Below, piece by piece: positions 9,083-17,867 of a stretch of DNA of 64,000 bases. Source of the DNA: Pseudomonas viridiflava. Its GTDB lineage: Bacteria; Pseudomonadota; Gammaproteobacteria; Pseudomonadales; Pseudomonadaceae. Numbering within the stretch: the stretch's first letter is position 1; the number at the start of each line of letters is the position of its first letter. Made by a program: the position numbers and the translations under genes. The stretch is taken from the NCBI RefSeq assembly GCF_900602065.1, contig NZ_UWFN01000347.1:62001-126000 (forward strand). The letters are read 5' to 3'. The notes beneath the pieces were generated by a model. It worked only from the letters and a program-made list of their open reading frames with translations, had not been told where the DNA came from and made no database searches.

Positions 9083-9493
9083 ATGAAGGTTTTTTCACCG
9101 CTGATTCTGCTGACATGCTGCGCAATGCTCACCACCCCGCTCCTGGCTGCCGAGTCGGCCCCTGAAGAAGGCGGATGCCTGGCTAAAAGTCAGGAAATCA
9201 GCAAAAAAATCGAAGATGCGAAGGCAAATGGCAACAAGCCCCAGCAAGCCGGCCTTGAAAAAGCCCTGAGCGAAACCAACGCCAATTGCACCGAGGCGTC
9301 GCTGCTTAAAGAACATGAGCAGAAGGTGCTGGACGCCAAGCGCGAGGTCAAAAAGCGTGAGTCCGACCTGAGCAAAGCCATGACCAAGGGCGATCCGGAC
9401 AAAATCAACAAGCGTAAAGACAAGCTGGCCGAGTCTCGCAAGGAACTGCAGGACGCCCAAACAGAATTGGAAGACCTACAGCCGCAGGATTAA
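9083..9493 (+). CDS. DUF1090 (YqjC-like) periplasmic protein
   Basis: A 136-residue protein of unknown function. A clear signal peptide (MKVFSPLILLTCCAMLTTPLLA) ends at an Ala-Glu cleavage site. The mature part is highly charged and helical, rich in Lys, Glu and Asp, with KKRESDLSKAMTKGDPDKI in its middle, and probably forms a coiled coil. One cysteine lies near the mature N-terminus (GGCLAKS) and a second in NANCTEASLL, as usual for DUF1090. The start at 9083 has AAAGGAG at a good distance. It lies 56 bp after ligB on the same strand. Confidence 0.85.
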   Translation: MKVFSPLILLTCCAMLTTPLLAAESAPEEGGCLAKSQEISKKIEDAKANGNKPQQAGLEKALSETNANCTEASLLKEHEQKVLDAKREVKKRESDLSKAMTKGDPDKINKRKDKLAESRKELQDAQTELEDLQPQD

Positions 9494-9514
9494 ACAGCGG
9501 ATTTATGCAGAACC

Positions 9515-9602
9515 TGTGGGAGCAGGGCTTGCCCGCGATGGGCTTTATGCGATGGATCAGATATCCGCGGTGTCCTTATCGCGGGCAAGCCCGGCTCCCA
9601 CA
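9515..9602. repeat. REP-like palindrome, CTTGCCCGCGAT type
   Basis: Arms TGTGGGAGCAGGGCTTGCCC and GGGCAAGCCCGGCTCCCACA are inverted around about 45 bp, immediately downstream of the DUF1090 gene. A second, different palindrome follows 13 bp later. Confidence 0.85.
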
Positions 9603-9614
9603 GGATGAACTGAC

Positions 9615-9704
9615 GTGGGACCGGCTTTAGCCGGGAAGGCGGTATTTCTGACGATGAAAATGTAGTGGCTGTACTGGCCTCTTCCCGGCTGGAGCCGGTC
9701 CCAC
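9615..9704. repeat. REP-like palindrome, GTGGGACCGGCTTTAGCCGGGAAG type
   Basis: Arms GTGGGACCGGCTTTAGCCGG and its near complement flank about 50 bp. It is related at its right end (CTTCCCGG...GGTCCCAC) to the copies at 11579, 36057 and 56314. Together with 9515-9602 it fills the convergent gap between the DUF1090 gene and the cytochrome gene. Confidence 0.8.
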
Positions 9705-9724
9705 GGTGTTCCCCACGTGAATAC

Positions 9725-10168
9725 TCAATGATTACGAAACTCTTTATGACACGCCTCGCACACCGCCTGAACCTTGTTCATGGCGGGTGTCAGGGAGCCG
9801 GATTTAAAGGGGCGCTCATTGCTGACGATCACCAATTCAGCCGTCGCCGATTCCAATGACCGCGCCAGTTCCTGAAAGCGCGTCTGCTTTTGCCAGACGG
9901 CATCCGTGGCGCTGGTGTGATCCGTCTCTTTGACTTGCGGGAAATGTTTCCAGGGCTGATGAGACAGGCTGTCGAGCTTGACCGCCCCTTCGCTGAAGCG
10001 CTGGCCATCGAAAGCGACACGACCGCGCAACATGCCGCCCAGATCTTCGCTGGTCTTGAGCATGTCCTTGAAGATCGCCTTGCGTTGCGCAAGCGGCGAA
10101 TCGGGGTCCAGCCCGCCACAGGCGCTCAGGCTCAGGCAAGCCAACAGCACAGCGCAAAATTTTTTCAA
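9725..10168 (-). CDS. c-type cytochrome, cytochrome c'/c556-like lipoprotein
   Basis: A 147-residue product from a proposed TTG start at 10168, giving MKKFCAVLLACLSLSACGG with a lipobox (LSAC), so probably a lipoprotein. The single heme-binding motif CEACH lies ten residues from the C-terminus (VCEACHKEFRNH), as in four-helix cytochromes c' and c556, where the heme motif is C-terminal. Other family-like parts are FKDMLKTSEDLGGMLRG and WQKQTRFQELARSLESATAEL. The frame is open further upstream to 10231, but that would place the lipobox internally. It is probably a periplasmic electron carrier or heme sensor; its partner is unknown. Confidence 0.78.
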   Translation of the reverse strand: MKKFCAVLLACLSLSACGGLDPDSPLAQRKAIFKDMLKTSEDLGGMLRGRVAFDGQRFSEGAVKLDSLSHQPWKHFPQVKETDHTSATDAVWQKQTRFQELARSLESATAELVIVSNERPFKSGSLTPAMNKVQAVCEACHKEFRNH

Positions 10169-10249
10169 CGTTGTATCCAGCAGGGTCCGCAGAAACGGCG
10201 GCCAGTATCCTCGGCCGCCCGATAAAGACAAAGCGCTGGATCACCGCAG

Positions 10250-10651
10250 TCAGGCAGGCAACGGCGTGGCGGACGCAATGAACAGCCCCACGATCAGCCC
10301 CAGCCCGACCATCCAGGCCAGCGAACGCAAGATAGCAAGATCAGCCAGATAGAAAATGATGTAGAGCAAGCGGCTGGTAATGAACAGCACCGCGACCACA
10401 TCAATGGTCACCAACTGTGCGTTACCGGCAATGTGGGCAATGATGACCGCAGCGGCAAAACCGGGCAGGATCTCGAAGCTGTTGAGCTGCGCCGCATTGG
10501 CACGGGCTGGCAGGCCTTCGAGGTTATTCAGGAAATTACGCGGGTTGTGGTTGTGCTTACCGTTGAACTTGCCGCTGGAATACTTGGCGATGCCTGCACA
10601 CACGATCGGCAGAATAATCGCGACCAACACGCACCAGAATGCAACCGTCAT
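10250..10651 (-). CDS. MAPEG-family membrane protein
   Basis: A 133-residue protein with four hydrophobic segments. It contains NPRNFLNNLEGLPARANAAQLNSFE and a downstream RLLYIIFYLADLAILRS, which match the bacterial MAPEG family (membrane-associated eicosanoid/glutathione metabolism proteins). Its function in Pseudomonas is not established. It lies 10 bp after the DMT permease gene and is likely co-transcribed with it. Confidence 0.85.
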   Translation of the reverse strand: MTVAFWCVLVAIILPIVCAGIAKYSSGKFNGKHNHNPRNFLNNLEGLPARANAAQLNSFEILPGFAAAVIIAHIAGNAQLVTIDVVAVLFITSRLLYIIFYLADLAILRSLAWMVGLGLIVGLFIASATPLPA

Positions 10652-10661
10652 AACAGAATCC

Positions 10662-11501
10662 TTATAGTTTGATTTTCATAACCAGCATGCCAAGCAGGAC
10701 CAGGCCACAAGCTAAGAGCCGGGGCCGACCAAAAGGTTCTTTCAGATACCGCATGCCAAACAGCACCACTAGAATCACACTCACTTCGCGCAACGCTGCA
10801 GCCTCTGCCACTGACCCCAACTGCATGGCCCACAACACCAGAGCGTAGCTGAGCAAGACACACAGGCCGACGCTTAAGCCCAAACGCCATTGCTCCCGCC
10901 AGAAGAGGCTGAAAGGAACGCGTTTGTAGGTGAGAGCCAGCATCGGAAACGGCCATGCGCTAATCAGCGTCAGCCAGACCAGGTAGTCCAGAGGGTGCAC
11001 GCCCATCTGCAGCGCTTGCCCGTCGATCCAGGTGTAGCAGCCGATACACACGCCAATCAGTGCGACCACCGGAAGCAGCGACCAGGGCAGTCGATCACCT
11101 CCACCGCCCTGCCAGAGCAGGCAGATCATGCCGCAAGGGATCAGCAGAATACCGAGAATTTGTTGAGTGCTGAGTTCTTCGCCGACAAAGATCAGGGTCA
11201 AGGCCAATACCACCAACGGCGACAAGCCCCGCATCAGTGGATAGACCAAACCAAGATCACCGACCCGATAGGCCTTGATGAGCAGGTAACGGTACAACAG
11301 TTCGAACAACGCCGAGGCAATCATCCATGGCCAGATGGCAGCAGGCGGCGGTTCGACAAAACTCACTGCGAGCACCGCGAACAGCAACGCCACAAAATCC
11401 ATACTGGCGATGACCAATAGCCGCTCACCGCTGAATTTGATCAGGGTATTCCACGTCGCGTGCAGTACTGCCGCGATCAACACCAACGCTGTAGCCAGCA
11501 A
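10662..11501 (-). CDS. EamA/DMT-superfamily permease
   Basis: A 279-residue integral membrane protein with about ten transmembrane helices in two EamA repeats (first half to about residue 135, second from PWSLLPVVALIGV). LVYPLMRGLSPLVVLAL in the first repeat is typical. The predicted start is a TTG at 11501, supported by GGGAG eight bases upstream. DMT permeases export or import small polar metabolites; nothing here fixes the substrate. It probably forms an operon with the MAPEG gene. Confidence 0.85.
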   Translation of the reverse strand: MLATALVLIAAVLHATWNTLIKFSGERLLVIASMDFVALLFAVLAVSFVEPPPAAIWPWMIASALFELLYRYLLIKAYRVGDLGLVYPLMRGLSPLVVLALTLIFVGEELSTQQILGILLIPCGMICLLWQGGGGDRLPWSLLPVVALIGVCIGCYTWIDGQALQMGVHPLDYLVWLTLISAWPFPMLALTYKRVPFSLFWREQWRLGLSVGLCVLLSYALVLWAMQLGSVAEAAALREVSVILVVLFGMRYLKEPFGRPRLLACGLVLLGMLVMKIKL

Positions 11502-11578
11502 AACGCTCTCCCTGTTTCAGGACTCGTAAATGGCAGGTTTCCGGACACCACGATATTCCTTGGTGAACATTGAGCCCA

Positions 11579-11670
11579 TGTGGGAGCGAATTCATTCGCG
11601 AAGAGGCCAGTACATTCGACATATCCCTATCGATTGAACTGCCGCCTTCCCGAATAAATTCGGTCCCACA
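11579..11670. repeat. REP-like palindrome, GTGGGAGCGAATTCATTCGCGAA type
   Basis: Left arm TGTGGGAGCGAATTCATTCG pairs with the right arm CGAATAAATTCGGTCCCACA, with a few mismatches. It lies in the 338-bp gap between the DMT permease and the TonB receptor. Close relatives are at 31537-31628 and 56314-56405. The rest of the gap holds the Fur-like site. Confidence 0.82.
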
Positions 11671-11790
11671 GGTTCCGCGTGAACCTCAAGCTGGCGTAAA
11701 TTCGCTCCCAGAATAACGCAGCATTCAGCCCGGTAAATCGCGAACTACATTCAAAGGCACTGTCCTGTCACACCTTGTCCAACCTTCGCC

Positions 11791-11810
11791 AATGAGAATC
11801 CTTACGATTA
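11791..11810 (+). promoter_or_regulatory. Candidate Fur box upstream of the TonB receptor
   Basis: AATGAGAATCCTTACGATTA resembles the iron-repressor (Fur) 19-mer in its GAGAAT and ATT half-sites and lies 30 bp before the receptor's start codon. The match is imperfect. Iron-dependent repression of a siderophore receptor would be expected. Confidence 0.5.
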
Positions 11811-11839
11811 ACGTTTAACCCGATTCGTAAGGAAGTTCC

Positions 11840-13810
11840 ATGCATTCTGTTTTTCGTTTGCGACCTACCGTCGCCATGACGAAGCTCGCGTTGGCGTGCC
11901 TCATCGCCCAAAGCGCCTGCGTTCAGGCTCAAGAAATCACCGCCGCCCCGGCGATCACTCTGGAAGATGTGACCGTTACCGCTGCCGGTTATGAGCAGAG
12001 CGTAGAGGATGCACCTGCTTCCGTGACAATCATTACCGGCGACGAACTGCGCAAGCGTTCGTTCCGCGACCTGACGGACGCCCTGCGCGACGTTGAGGGT
12101 GTGACCGTCAATGGTAGCGCCAACGAAACCGACATCTCGATTCGCGGTATGCCGGCTGATTACACCTTGATTCTGGTCGATGGCAAACGCCAGAGCGCTC
12201 GTGAATCAAGGGTCAACGGCAACTCGGGTTACGAGCAAAGCTTCATACCGCCAGCTGAAGCCATCGAGCGTATTGAAGTGGTGCGCGGCCCGATGTCCTC
12301 GCTGTATGGCTCCGATGCCATTGGCGGCGTGATCAACGTCATCACCCGCAAGGTTACTTCCGAATGGGGTGGCTCGGTCACCTACGACTATTCGGCACGT
12401 CAACATAGCGATCAGGGCAATGCACGGCAGACCCAGTTCTACCTCAACGGCCCATTGATTCAGGATACTCTTGGTCTGCAAGTCTGGGGTCGCTATCTGG
12501 ATCGCCAGGCAGACGACGACGTCGAAGAAACCAACGGCTTCAGTAAGGCCGACCATAAGGACCTGACGGCACGCCTGGCTTTCACGCCGACCGTTGACCA
12601 CGACATCCTGCTGGAAGCTGGCGCAACCCGCCTGAAAAACGGTGACGGTCTGAGCCCCAACTGGGCAACTCGCGAGCAGGAAAACAACCGTGATCACTGG
12701 TCGATCTCTCACCAGGGTCGCTGGGACTGGGCAACCTCGGACGTTTCGTTCGCACAGGAAGAGTCCAGCCGTAAAGGCGTCGCCAGTGCAACTCAGCGTG
12801 ACGTACTGGGCCGTAAACCTACGGTGAAGAACTCGGTGTTCGACGCCAAGCTGGTGATTCCAACCGAGCAGAACATCACCACTACTGGCCTGCAGTGGAA
12901 TGAAACTGTTGTCACCGACTGGAACCAGGGCTTGGGCGACCGTGTGAACTACGAATATTCCGTAGTGCAGAAAGCACTGTTCGCCGAAAACGAATGGGCA
13001 ATGACCGACACATTCTCGTTGACCACCGGCCTGCGTATGGACCACCACGAACAATACGGCGTGCATTTCAGCCCGCGTGTTTATGGCGTGTGGCATGCCA
13101 CCGATGACTGGACCATCAAGGGCGGCGTGGCTCGCGGCTTCAAGGCTCCGGAATTGCGTGCAGTGATCGAGGACTACGCCGTGCTGCGCCGCAATACGTT
13201 TGCGATGCTTGGCAACCCGGACCTCAAGCCTGAGACCAGCACCAACTACGAGCTGTCGGCGCTCTGGTCCAACCGCAATAACCTGTCGGCTGGCGCGACA
13301 GTGTTCTACAACGACTTCAAGGACAAGCTCTCCACGGTCACCACCGACCAGTTCTTTGGCCCGTACATCATCATGGAACGAGTCAACGTCGACAAAGCCG
13401 TGATTCAGGGCGCGGAACTGAACGGACGCTGGGACATCACTTCTGCGCTGGCACTGAAAGCCAACTACACCTACACCGACTCGGAGCAAAAATCCGGTGC
13501 AAACGCGGGTGCACCGCTGGCGCTTACACCCGAGCACAAGGCCAACGTACGCACTGACTGGACGCTGTCCGACAAGACCCAGCTCTGGGCAGCGGTCAAT
13601 TACTACGGCGAGGAGTACGGCAACACCATCACCGCCGAATCCTCACCGGGTTACACCACGGCAGACTTCGGCGGCTCGTATGAGTTGACCAAAAACGTCT
13701 CGTTTAACGCCGCGTTGTACAACCTGACCGACAAGCGACTGGACGACGAAACCTACGGCACCGTGAACTATGGCCGCACACTGTGGGCGTCGACGACCGT
13801 GAGGTTTTAA
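11840..13810 (+). CDS. TonB-dependent outer-membrane receptor, CirA/FepA-like (catecholate siderophore type)
   Basis: A 656-residue receptor. An N-terminal signal peptide ends near VQAQE, followed by the TonB box region LEDVTVTAAGYEQ, then the plug domain (about residues 50-165) with IRGMPADYTLILVDGKRQ and EVVRGPMSSLYGSDAIGGVI, then a beta-barrel ending in ...TVRF. The C-terminal aromatic residue is the outer-membrane insertion signal. The plug resembles CirA, so iron-catecholates (breakdown products of enterobactin-type siderophores) are the likely ligands. A Fur-like box precedes it, and a two-component system is encoded convergently downstream, an arrangement recalling pirA-pirRS and pfeA-pfeRS. 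Confidence 0.88.
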   Translation: MHSVFRLRPTVAMTKLALACLIAQSACVQAQEITAAPAITLEDVTVTAAGYEQSVEDAPASVTIITGDELRKRSFRDLTDALRDVEGVTVNGSANETDISIRGMPADYTLILVDGKRQSARESRVNGNSGYEQSFIPPAEAIERIEVVRGPMSSLYGSDAIGGVINVITRKVTSEWGGSVTYDYSARQHSDQGNARQTQFYLNGPLIQDTLGLQVWGRYLDRQADDDVEETNGFSKADHKDLTARLAFTPTVDHDILLEAGATRLKNGDGLSPNWATREQENNRDHWSISHQGRWDWATSDVSFAQEESSRKGVASATQRDVLGRKPTVKNSVFDAKLVIPTEQNITTTGLQWNETVVTDWNQGLGDRVNYEYSVVQKALFAENEWAMTDTFSLTTGLRMDHHEQYGVHFSPRVYGVWHATDDWTIKGGVARGFKAPELRAVIEDYAVLRRNTFAMLGNPDLKPETSTNYELSALWSNRNNLSAGATVFYNDFKDKLSTVTTDQFFGPYIIMERVNVDKAVIQGAELNGRWDITSALALKANYTYTDSEQKSGANAGAPLALTPEHKANVRTDWTLSDKTQLWAAVNYYGEEYGNTITAESSPGYTTADFGGSYELTKNVSFNAALYNLTDKRLDDETYGTVNYGRTLWASTTVRF

Positions 13811-13845
13811 GAACGCACCTCACTGCATGAAGTGAAATGAGACTT

Positions 13846-13938
13846 CTTGTGGGAGCTGGGCTTGCCCGCGATAAGGCTGGACGCGATCTAAGGCGAACCG
13901 ATTCCAGCCTTATCGCGGGCAAGCCCAGCTCCCACAAG
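13846..13938. repeat. REP-like palindrome between receptor and sensor kinase
   Basis: CTTGTGGGAGCTGGGCTTGC and its exact complement, with inner CCCGCGATAAGGCTGGA, flank a short centre; this is one of the most perfect copies. It sits between the convergent receptor and kinase genes and could serve as a two-way transcription barrier. Confidence 0.87.
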
Positions 13939-13979
13939 ACCTCATTCCAAGGCAAGAACGTTGATACTGCCCAGAGCGC

Positions 13980-15350
13980 TCACCCCGCCGCAGGCAATCG
14001 CACCACCGCACACAATCCGGCAGGCGGGCGGTTTTCCAGGATGAGCTCTCCGCCATGAGCCTGAATACAGGCGCGGGCGATGGCCAACCCCAGGCCCAGA
14101 CCGCCGCCCTGGCTGATATCCGCCCCTCCGCGTCCCAACTGCACGAACGGCTCAAACACCTGCGTCAGCCAGACAGGTTCAATACCCGAACCATGATCGA
14201 GTATTTCCAGTCGGATCATCCCGTCACCCTCACGGCCCAGACTGATCTGCGCGTCACCCGCATGCCTCAGCGCGTTATCAATCAAATTGGTCAATGCCCG
14301 CTTCAGCGCCAAAGGCCGGCAAAAGCAATCAATCTGCTCGTTAGCCTCCCAGGTTACAGGCTGCTCCATGGTCCGGTAACGTCGCGCCAGATCGTCGAGC
14401 ATTTCGTTCAGCAAGACCCTGACCGTTACCTCCTGAACCGCATCGCCGCGCACGAAATCCAGCGTCTCGCGCACCATCGCCCGCAGCTCATCCAGGCTTT
14501 CCAGCATGTCATCACGCAACGGCCCGTCTTCGATCAATTCGACTTGCAGACGCAACTCGGTAATCGGCGTGTTCAGGTCATGACTGACCGCAGCCAGCAT
14601 TCGGGTGCGACCTTCCACATGACGGGCGATCCTTTCCTGCATCACATTGAACGCAGTGGTCAGGTCACGCGCCTCTTGCGGACCGTACAGCGGCAGCGGC
14701 GCGATCCATTCACCTCGACTGACACGTTCGGTCGCTTCAGCCAGCGTCTTGACCGGTTGAACCACTCTGCGCATGAAGAAGATCACGATCAGCAGGACCG
14801 GTATCGTCGTGACCGGCAAGGTGTAAGCCAGCAAACGACTCCACTCATAAGCGCCCGCTGGATGCTGAAGGGAATTGAGCGTCTGGCCATCGGGCAAGAC
14901 GATGCTGGTGCGCAATCGCAGAGGCGCCCAGCCAGCACGAAAAAACACAGCCTCCCGGGCAGGTCCGCCGGTGACGCGCTCCAACTGAATGTTCACCGCA
15001 TCCTGCGGCGTCAATTCCAGCCGCGCACGTAGCTCTTGCGCCAGTCGCCGCTCTTCTTTGTGCATATCAAAGGGGGTGACATCAGGCTCCTGCGCAATCC
15101 AGAAACGCGCATCCTGCGTCTCCATGGTTGCCAGCACTCGCGAAGCATCAGCGGCCGACAGCTCGTGGGCCACGTGATAAGCCGTTGTCAGTCGCTCCAG
15201 CGTCAGGGTGCGGGACAGCGGGTGAATCAACGCGCCGGTACGTTGCAGAAACAACATGGCAATCGCATTGGACGCGAGCAGCGCAAGCAGTAACAACAGA
15301 CCGAGTTGATGAGTCATCCGCCGGGGCCAGCATCGGCTCAACCACGTCAC
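13980..15350 (-). CDS. Sensor histidine kinase of a two-component system
   Basis: A 456-residue inner-membrane kinase. The first transmembrane helix is near residues 13-33 and the second near 180-200 (TIPVLLIVIFFM), with a periplasmic sensor loop between and a HAMP domain after. The phosphoacceptor box AAVSHDLNTPITELR carries Asn where most kinases have Arg. The N box is NLIDNALRHA and the G boxes are ILDHGSGIE and GGGLGLGLAIAR. It starts with GTG overlapping the regulator's stop codon by 4 bp, so the pair is translationally coupled. It probably senses a siderophore- or envelope-related cue for the convergent receptor gene. Confidence 0.88.
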   Translation of the reverse strand: MTWLSRCWPRRMTHQLGLLLLLALLASNAIAMLFLQRTGALIHPLSRTLTLERLTTAYHVAHELSAADASRVLATMETQDARFWIAQEPDVTPFDMHKEERRLAQELRARLELTPQDAVNIQLERVTGGPAREAVFFRAGWAPLRLRTSIVLPDGQTLNSLQHPAGAYEWSRLLAYTLPVTTIPVLLIVIFFMRRVVQPVKTLAEATERVSRGEWIAPLPLYGPQEARDLTTAFNVMQERIARHVEGRTRMLAAVSHDLNTPITELRLQVELIEDGPLRDDMLESLDELRAMVRETLDFVRGDAVQEVTVRVLLNEMLDDLARRYRTMEQPVTWEANEQIDCFCRPLALKRALTNLIDNALRHAGDAQISLGREGDGMIRLEILDHGSGIEPVWLTQVFEPFVQLGRGGADISQGGGLGLGLAIARACIQAHGGELILENRPPAGLCAVVRLPAAG

Positions 15351-16102
15351 AGCGGTTGCACGCAGACATCGGCCGCCAACATGTAACCACCGCCCCAGAC
15401 GGTGCGCAGCAATTGCGGCTGTAAAGGGTCATCCACCAGCTTGCGACGCAAGCGGCTGATTTGACGGTCAATGGCGCGATCATAAACATCGCTGCCGGGA
15501 CGTGCCGTCAAATCCAGCAGACGCTGGCGATCAAGGGTCTGATTGGGATGCTTCAGGAATACAGTCAGCAGTCTGCTTTCAGCGGTGCTGAGCTGGATCT
15601 GGGTGCCATCTGCGCGCAACAACAATTCAGTCGCCGTGATGAAACTCAAACCGGCGAATTCGTAACGCTGCGCCGACGAAGTACTCGGTACCTGATGGCC
15701 AGCCCCTGAGGCACCACGGCGACGTAACACGCTATTGATCCGCGCGACTAACTCGCGGGGCTCGAAAGGCTTGGTCAGGTAATCATCCGCGCCCAGATCC
15801 AGGCCTTTCACCCGGTCCGCCGATGCATCGCGAGCGGTCAACAGAATAACCGGAATATTTTCCCGACGATGCAACATGCCGCACAGCTCAAAGCCATCAC
15901 CGTCCGGCAGCATCACATCCAGCACCACCACATCGAAAGCCTGTTGCTTGAGCAACTGCCACATCCCCGCCGCATCTTCAGCCGTGCGCACATCAAACGC
16001 ATGGCGACGCAAATACACCGCCAGCGGATCGCGGATCTTGCGGTGGTCGTCGACCACGAGGATGCGTGGCGGCGAAGGATTGGCGGTTGGATCAGAGCTC
16101 AT
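15347..16102 (-). CDS. OmpR-family response regulator
   Basis: A 251-residue DNA-binding response regulator. The receiver domain has acidic residues VVDDH, the phospho-acceptor VVLDVMLPDGDGF and the conserved Lys in DYLTKPFEPREL; the OmpR winged helix (about residues 150-245) includes STAESRLLTVFLKHPNQ and DRQISRLRRKLVDDP. The start at 16102 (MSSDPTANPSPPRILVVDD) has AGGAACGAA just before it. The same frame is open to 16351 but would run through a palindromic repeat, so the longer start is rejected. It overlaps the kinase gene by 4 bp. Confidence 0.9.
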   Translation of the reverse strand: MSSDPTANPSPPRILVVDDHRKIRDPLAVYLRRHAFDVRTAEDAAGMWQLLKQQAFDVVVLDVMLPDGDGFELCGMLHRRENIPVILLTARDASADRVKGLDLGADDYLTKPFEPRELVARINSVLRRRGASGAGHQVPSTSSAQRYEFAGLSFITATELLLRADGTQIQLSTAESRLLTVFLKHPNQTLDRQRLLDLTARPGSDVYDRAIDRQISRLRRKLVDDPLQPQLLRTVWGGGYMLAADVCVQPL

Positions 16103-16147
16103 TTCGTTCCTGATAGTGCAGTTCTCTCGCTGCAAACATGGCGCCTG

Positions 16148-16250
16148 TGTGGGAGCGGTGCTTGCCCGCGATAAACGATAACGCGGTATGTCGTCTATCT
16201 GCGTCTCATGTATCGTCGGAATGCCGCCCAGACCAAGCACCGCTCCCACA
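16148..16250. repeat. REP-like palindrome in the leader of the response regulator
   Basis: TGTGGGAGCGGTGCTTGCCC at the left and an inverted CTTGCC-less right arm (AAGCACCGCTCCCACA) enclose about 70 bp. It lies 46 bp upstream of the regulator's start, within its probable 5' untranslated or promoter region, which is unusual among the copies here. Confidence 0.8.
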
Positions 16251-16517
16251 AAAACAGCATTCCAGTCCAGGTTGTTATGGAGATCCTGATGGAGCAAACA
16301 CATTTGCGGATGATTCCCATTAACGAGCAGCGATGATAGCCGATGCGCCACTATCCGGCACTCATTTGCAACGCTGTCGGTCTGCTGTGGTCAATGCCAC
16401 TTCCCATGGATATGGAAAAATATGTGTCCGCTTGCCCCAGCGGCCCATCAAACCCTTGCTCGCTTAAAACATGAACCGCTGTCGGGCACGCTTTGAATCG
16501 CAATAACAGGAAGACCG

Positions 16518-17777
16518 ATGCTTGAACTCGTTGCTGCTTTTATCTGCCTCACCTCGCTGCTCACTTATGTGAACTTTCGTTTCATCGGCCTGCCGCCCAC
16601 CATCGGCGTCATGGTCACCGCATTGATGTTTTCGCTGATCCTGCAAGGCCTGAGTTTCCTCGGTTTTCCCGGTCTCGAAGAGCGCGTCCAGCAATTGATC
16701 GGCCAGATCGATTTCGGCGATTTGCTGATGAACTGGATGCTGTCGTTCCTGCTGTTTGCGGGCGCGTTGCACGTCAACCTGTCCGACCTGAAAAGTTACC
16801 GCTGGCCCATCGGCTTGTTGGCGACCTTCGGTGTATTGATCGCCACCACCGTAATCGGGGCGCTGGCCTACTGGATCTTTGGCCTGTTCGGCTGGCACGT
16901 CAGCTTCCTGTACTGCCTGTTGTTTGGCGCGCTTATTTCCCCGACGGACCCTATCGCGGTGCTGGGCGTATTGCGTACCGCCAATGCCTCCAAGCCGCTG
17001 AAAACCACCATCGTCGGTGAGTCGTTGTTCAACGACGGCACGGCCGTTGTGGTGTTCACCGTGTTGCTGGGTATCGCGCAATTGGGTGAAACCCCGACCG
17101 TCGGCGAGACCGCCATGCTGTTCGTGCACGAAGCCGTTGGCGGCGTGCTGTTCGGCGGGCTGATCGGCTATGCCGTGTACCTCATGATCAAGAGCATCGA
17201 GCAGTACCAGATCGAAGTGATGCTGACCCTCGCGCTGGTCATCGGCGGTTCGGCAATGTCCACCGAGTTGCACGTATCAGGCCCGATTGCGATGGTGGTC
17301 GCCGGTCTGATTATCGGCAACCTGGGCCGCAATCTGGCGATGAACGACATGACCCGTCGCTACATGGACGGTTTCTGGGAATTGCTCGATGACATGCTCA
17401 ACGCCCTGCTCTTCGCGCTGATCGGCATGGAGTTGCTGCTATTGCCATTTTCCTGGTCGCACATGCTGGCGGCGGGCTTGCTGGCGGTGGCGATCCTGCT
17501 GTCGCGTTTTGTGACCGTGGCACCGGCCATCCTGCTACTGCGCCGCTGGCGCACAGTGCCTCAAGGCACGATCCGCATCCTGACCTGGGGCGGTCTGCGT
17601 GGCGGTGTGTCGGTGGCACTGGCGCTGGCCTTGCCGTTGGGACCTGAGCGCGATCTGCTGCTGAGCATCACTTACATCGTGGTGCTGTCGTCGATCCTGT
17701 TGCAGGGGTTGAGCATTGGCAAGCTGGTGAAGGCAGTGACTCGCGATCAGCCGACCGGGCAAAATTCCGCTCACTGA
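16518..17777 (+). CDS. CPA1-family Na+/H+ antiporter (NhaP type)
   Basis: A 419-residue membrane antiporter with about twelve transmembrane helices. The ion-binding region contains GALISPTDPIAVLGVLR near residue 138, and VGESLFNDGTAVVVFTV follows near residue 165, both standard for CPA1/NhaP exchangers. The later segment WGGLRGGVSVALALALPLG is also conserved. It exchanges Na+ (or K+) for protons across the inner membrane and so takes part in pH and salt homeostasis. No long C-terminal regulatory domain is present. AGGAAG precedes the ATG. Confidence 0.9.
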   Translation: MLELVAAFICLTSLLTYVNFRFIGLPPTIGVMVTALMFSLILQGLSFLGFPGLEERVQQLIGQIDFGDLLMNWMLSFLLFAGALHVNLSDLKSYRWPIGLLATFGVLIATTVIGALAYWIFGLFGWHVSFLYCLLFGALISPTDPIAVLGVLRTANASKPLKTTIVGESLFNDGTAVVVFTVLLGIAQLGETPTVGETAMLFVHEAVGGVLFGGLIGYAVYLMIKSIEQYQIEVMLTLALVIGGSAMSTELHVSGPIAMVVAGLIIGNLGRNLAMNDMTRRYMDGFWELLDDMLNALLFALIGMELLLLPFSWSHMLAAGLLAVAILLSRFVTVAPAILLLRRWRTVPQGTIRILTWGGLRGGVSVALALALPLGPERDLLLSITYIVVLSSILLQGLSIGKLVKAVTRDQPTGQNSAH

Positions 17778-17867
17778 GTCACGACTGCTGTCATGCGTGA
17801 CTCGATTGGCTAAGATGCCACGACCGCCAGCCCGTGCTGGCGGTTTTACCGAGGCTCAGGAGCACGC

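Noticed and set aside
16103..16351. N-terminal extension of the response regulator
   Set aside because: The extra 83 codons run through a palindromic repeat and do not resemble receiver-domain leaders; the ATG at 16102 has a proper ribosome-binding site.
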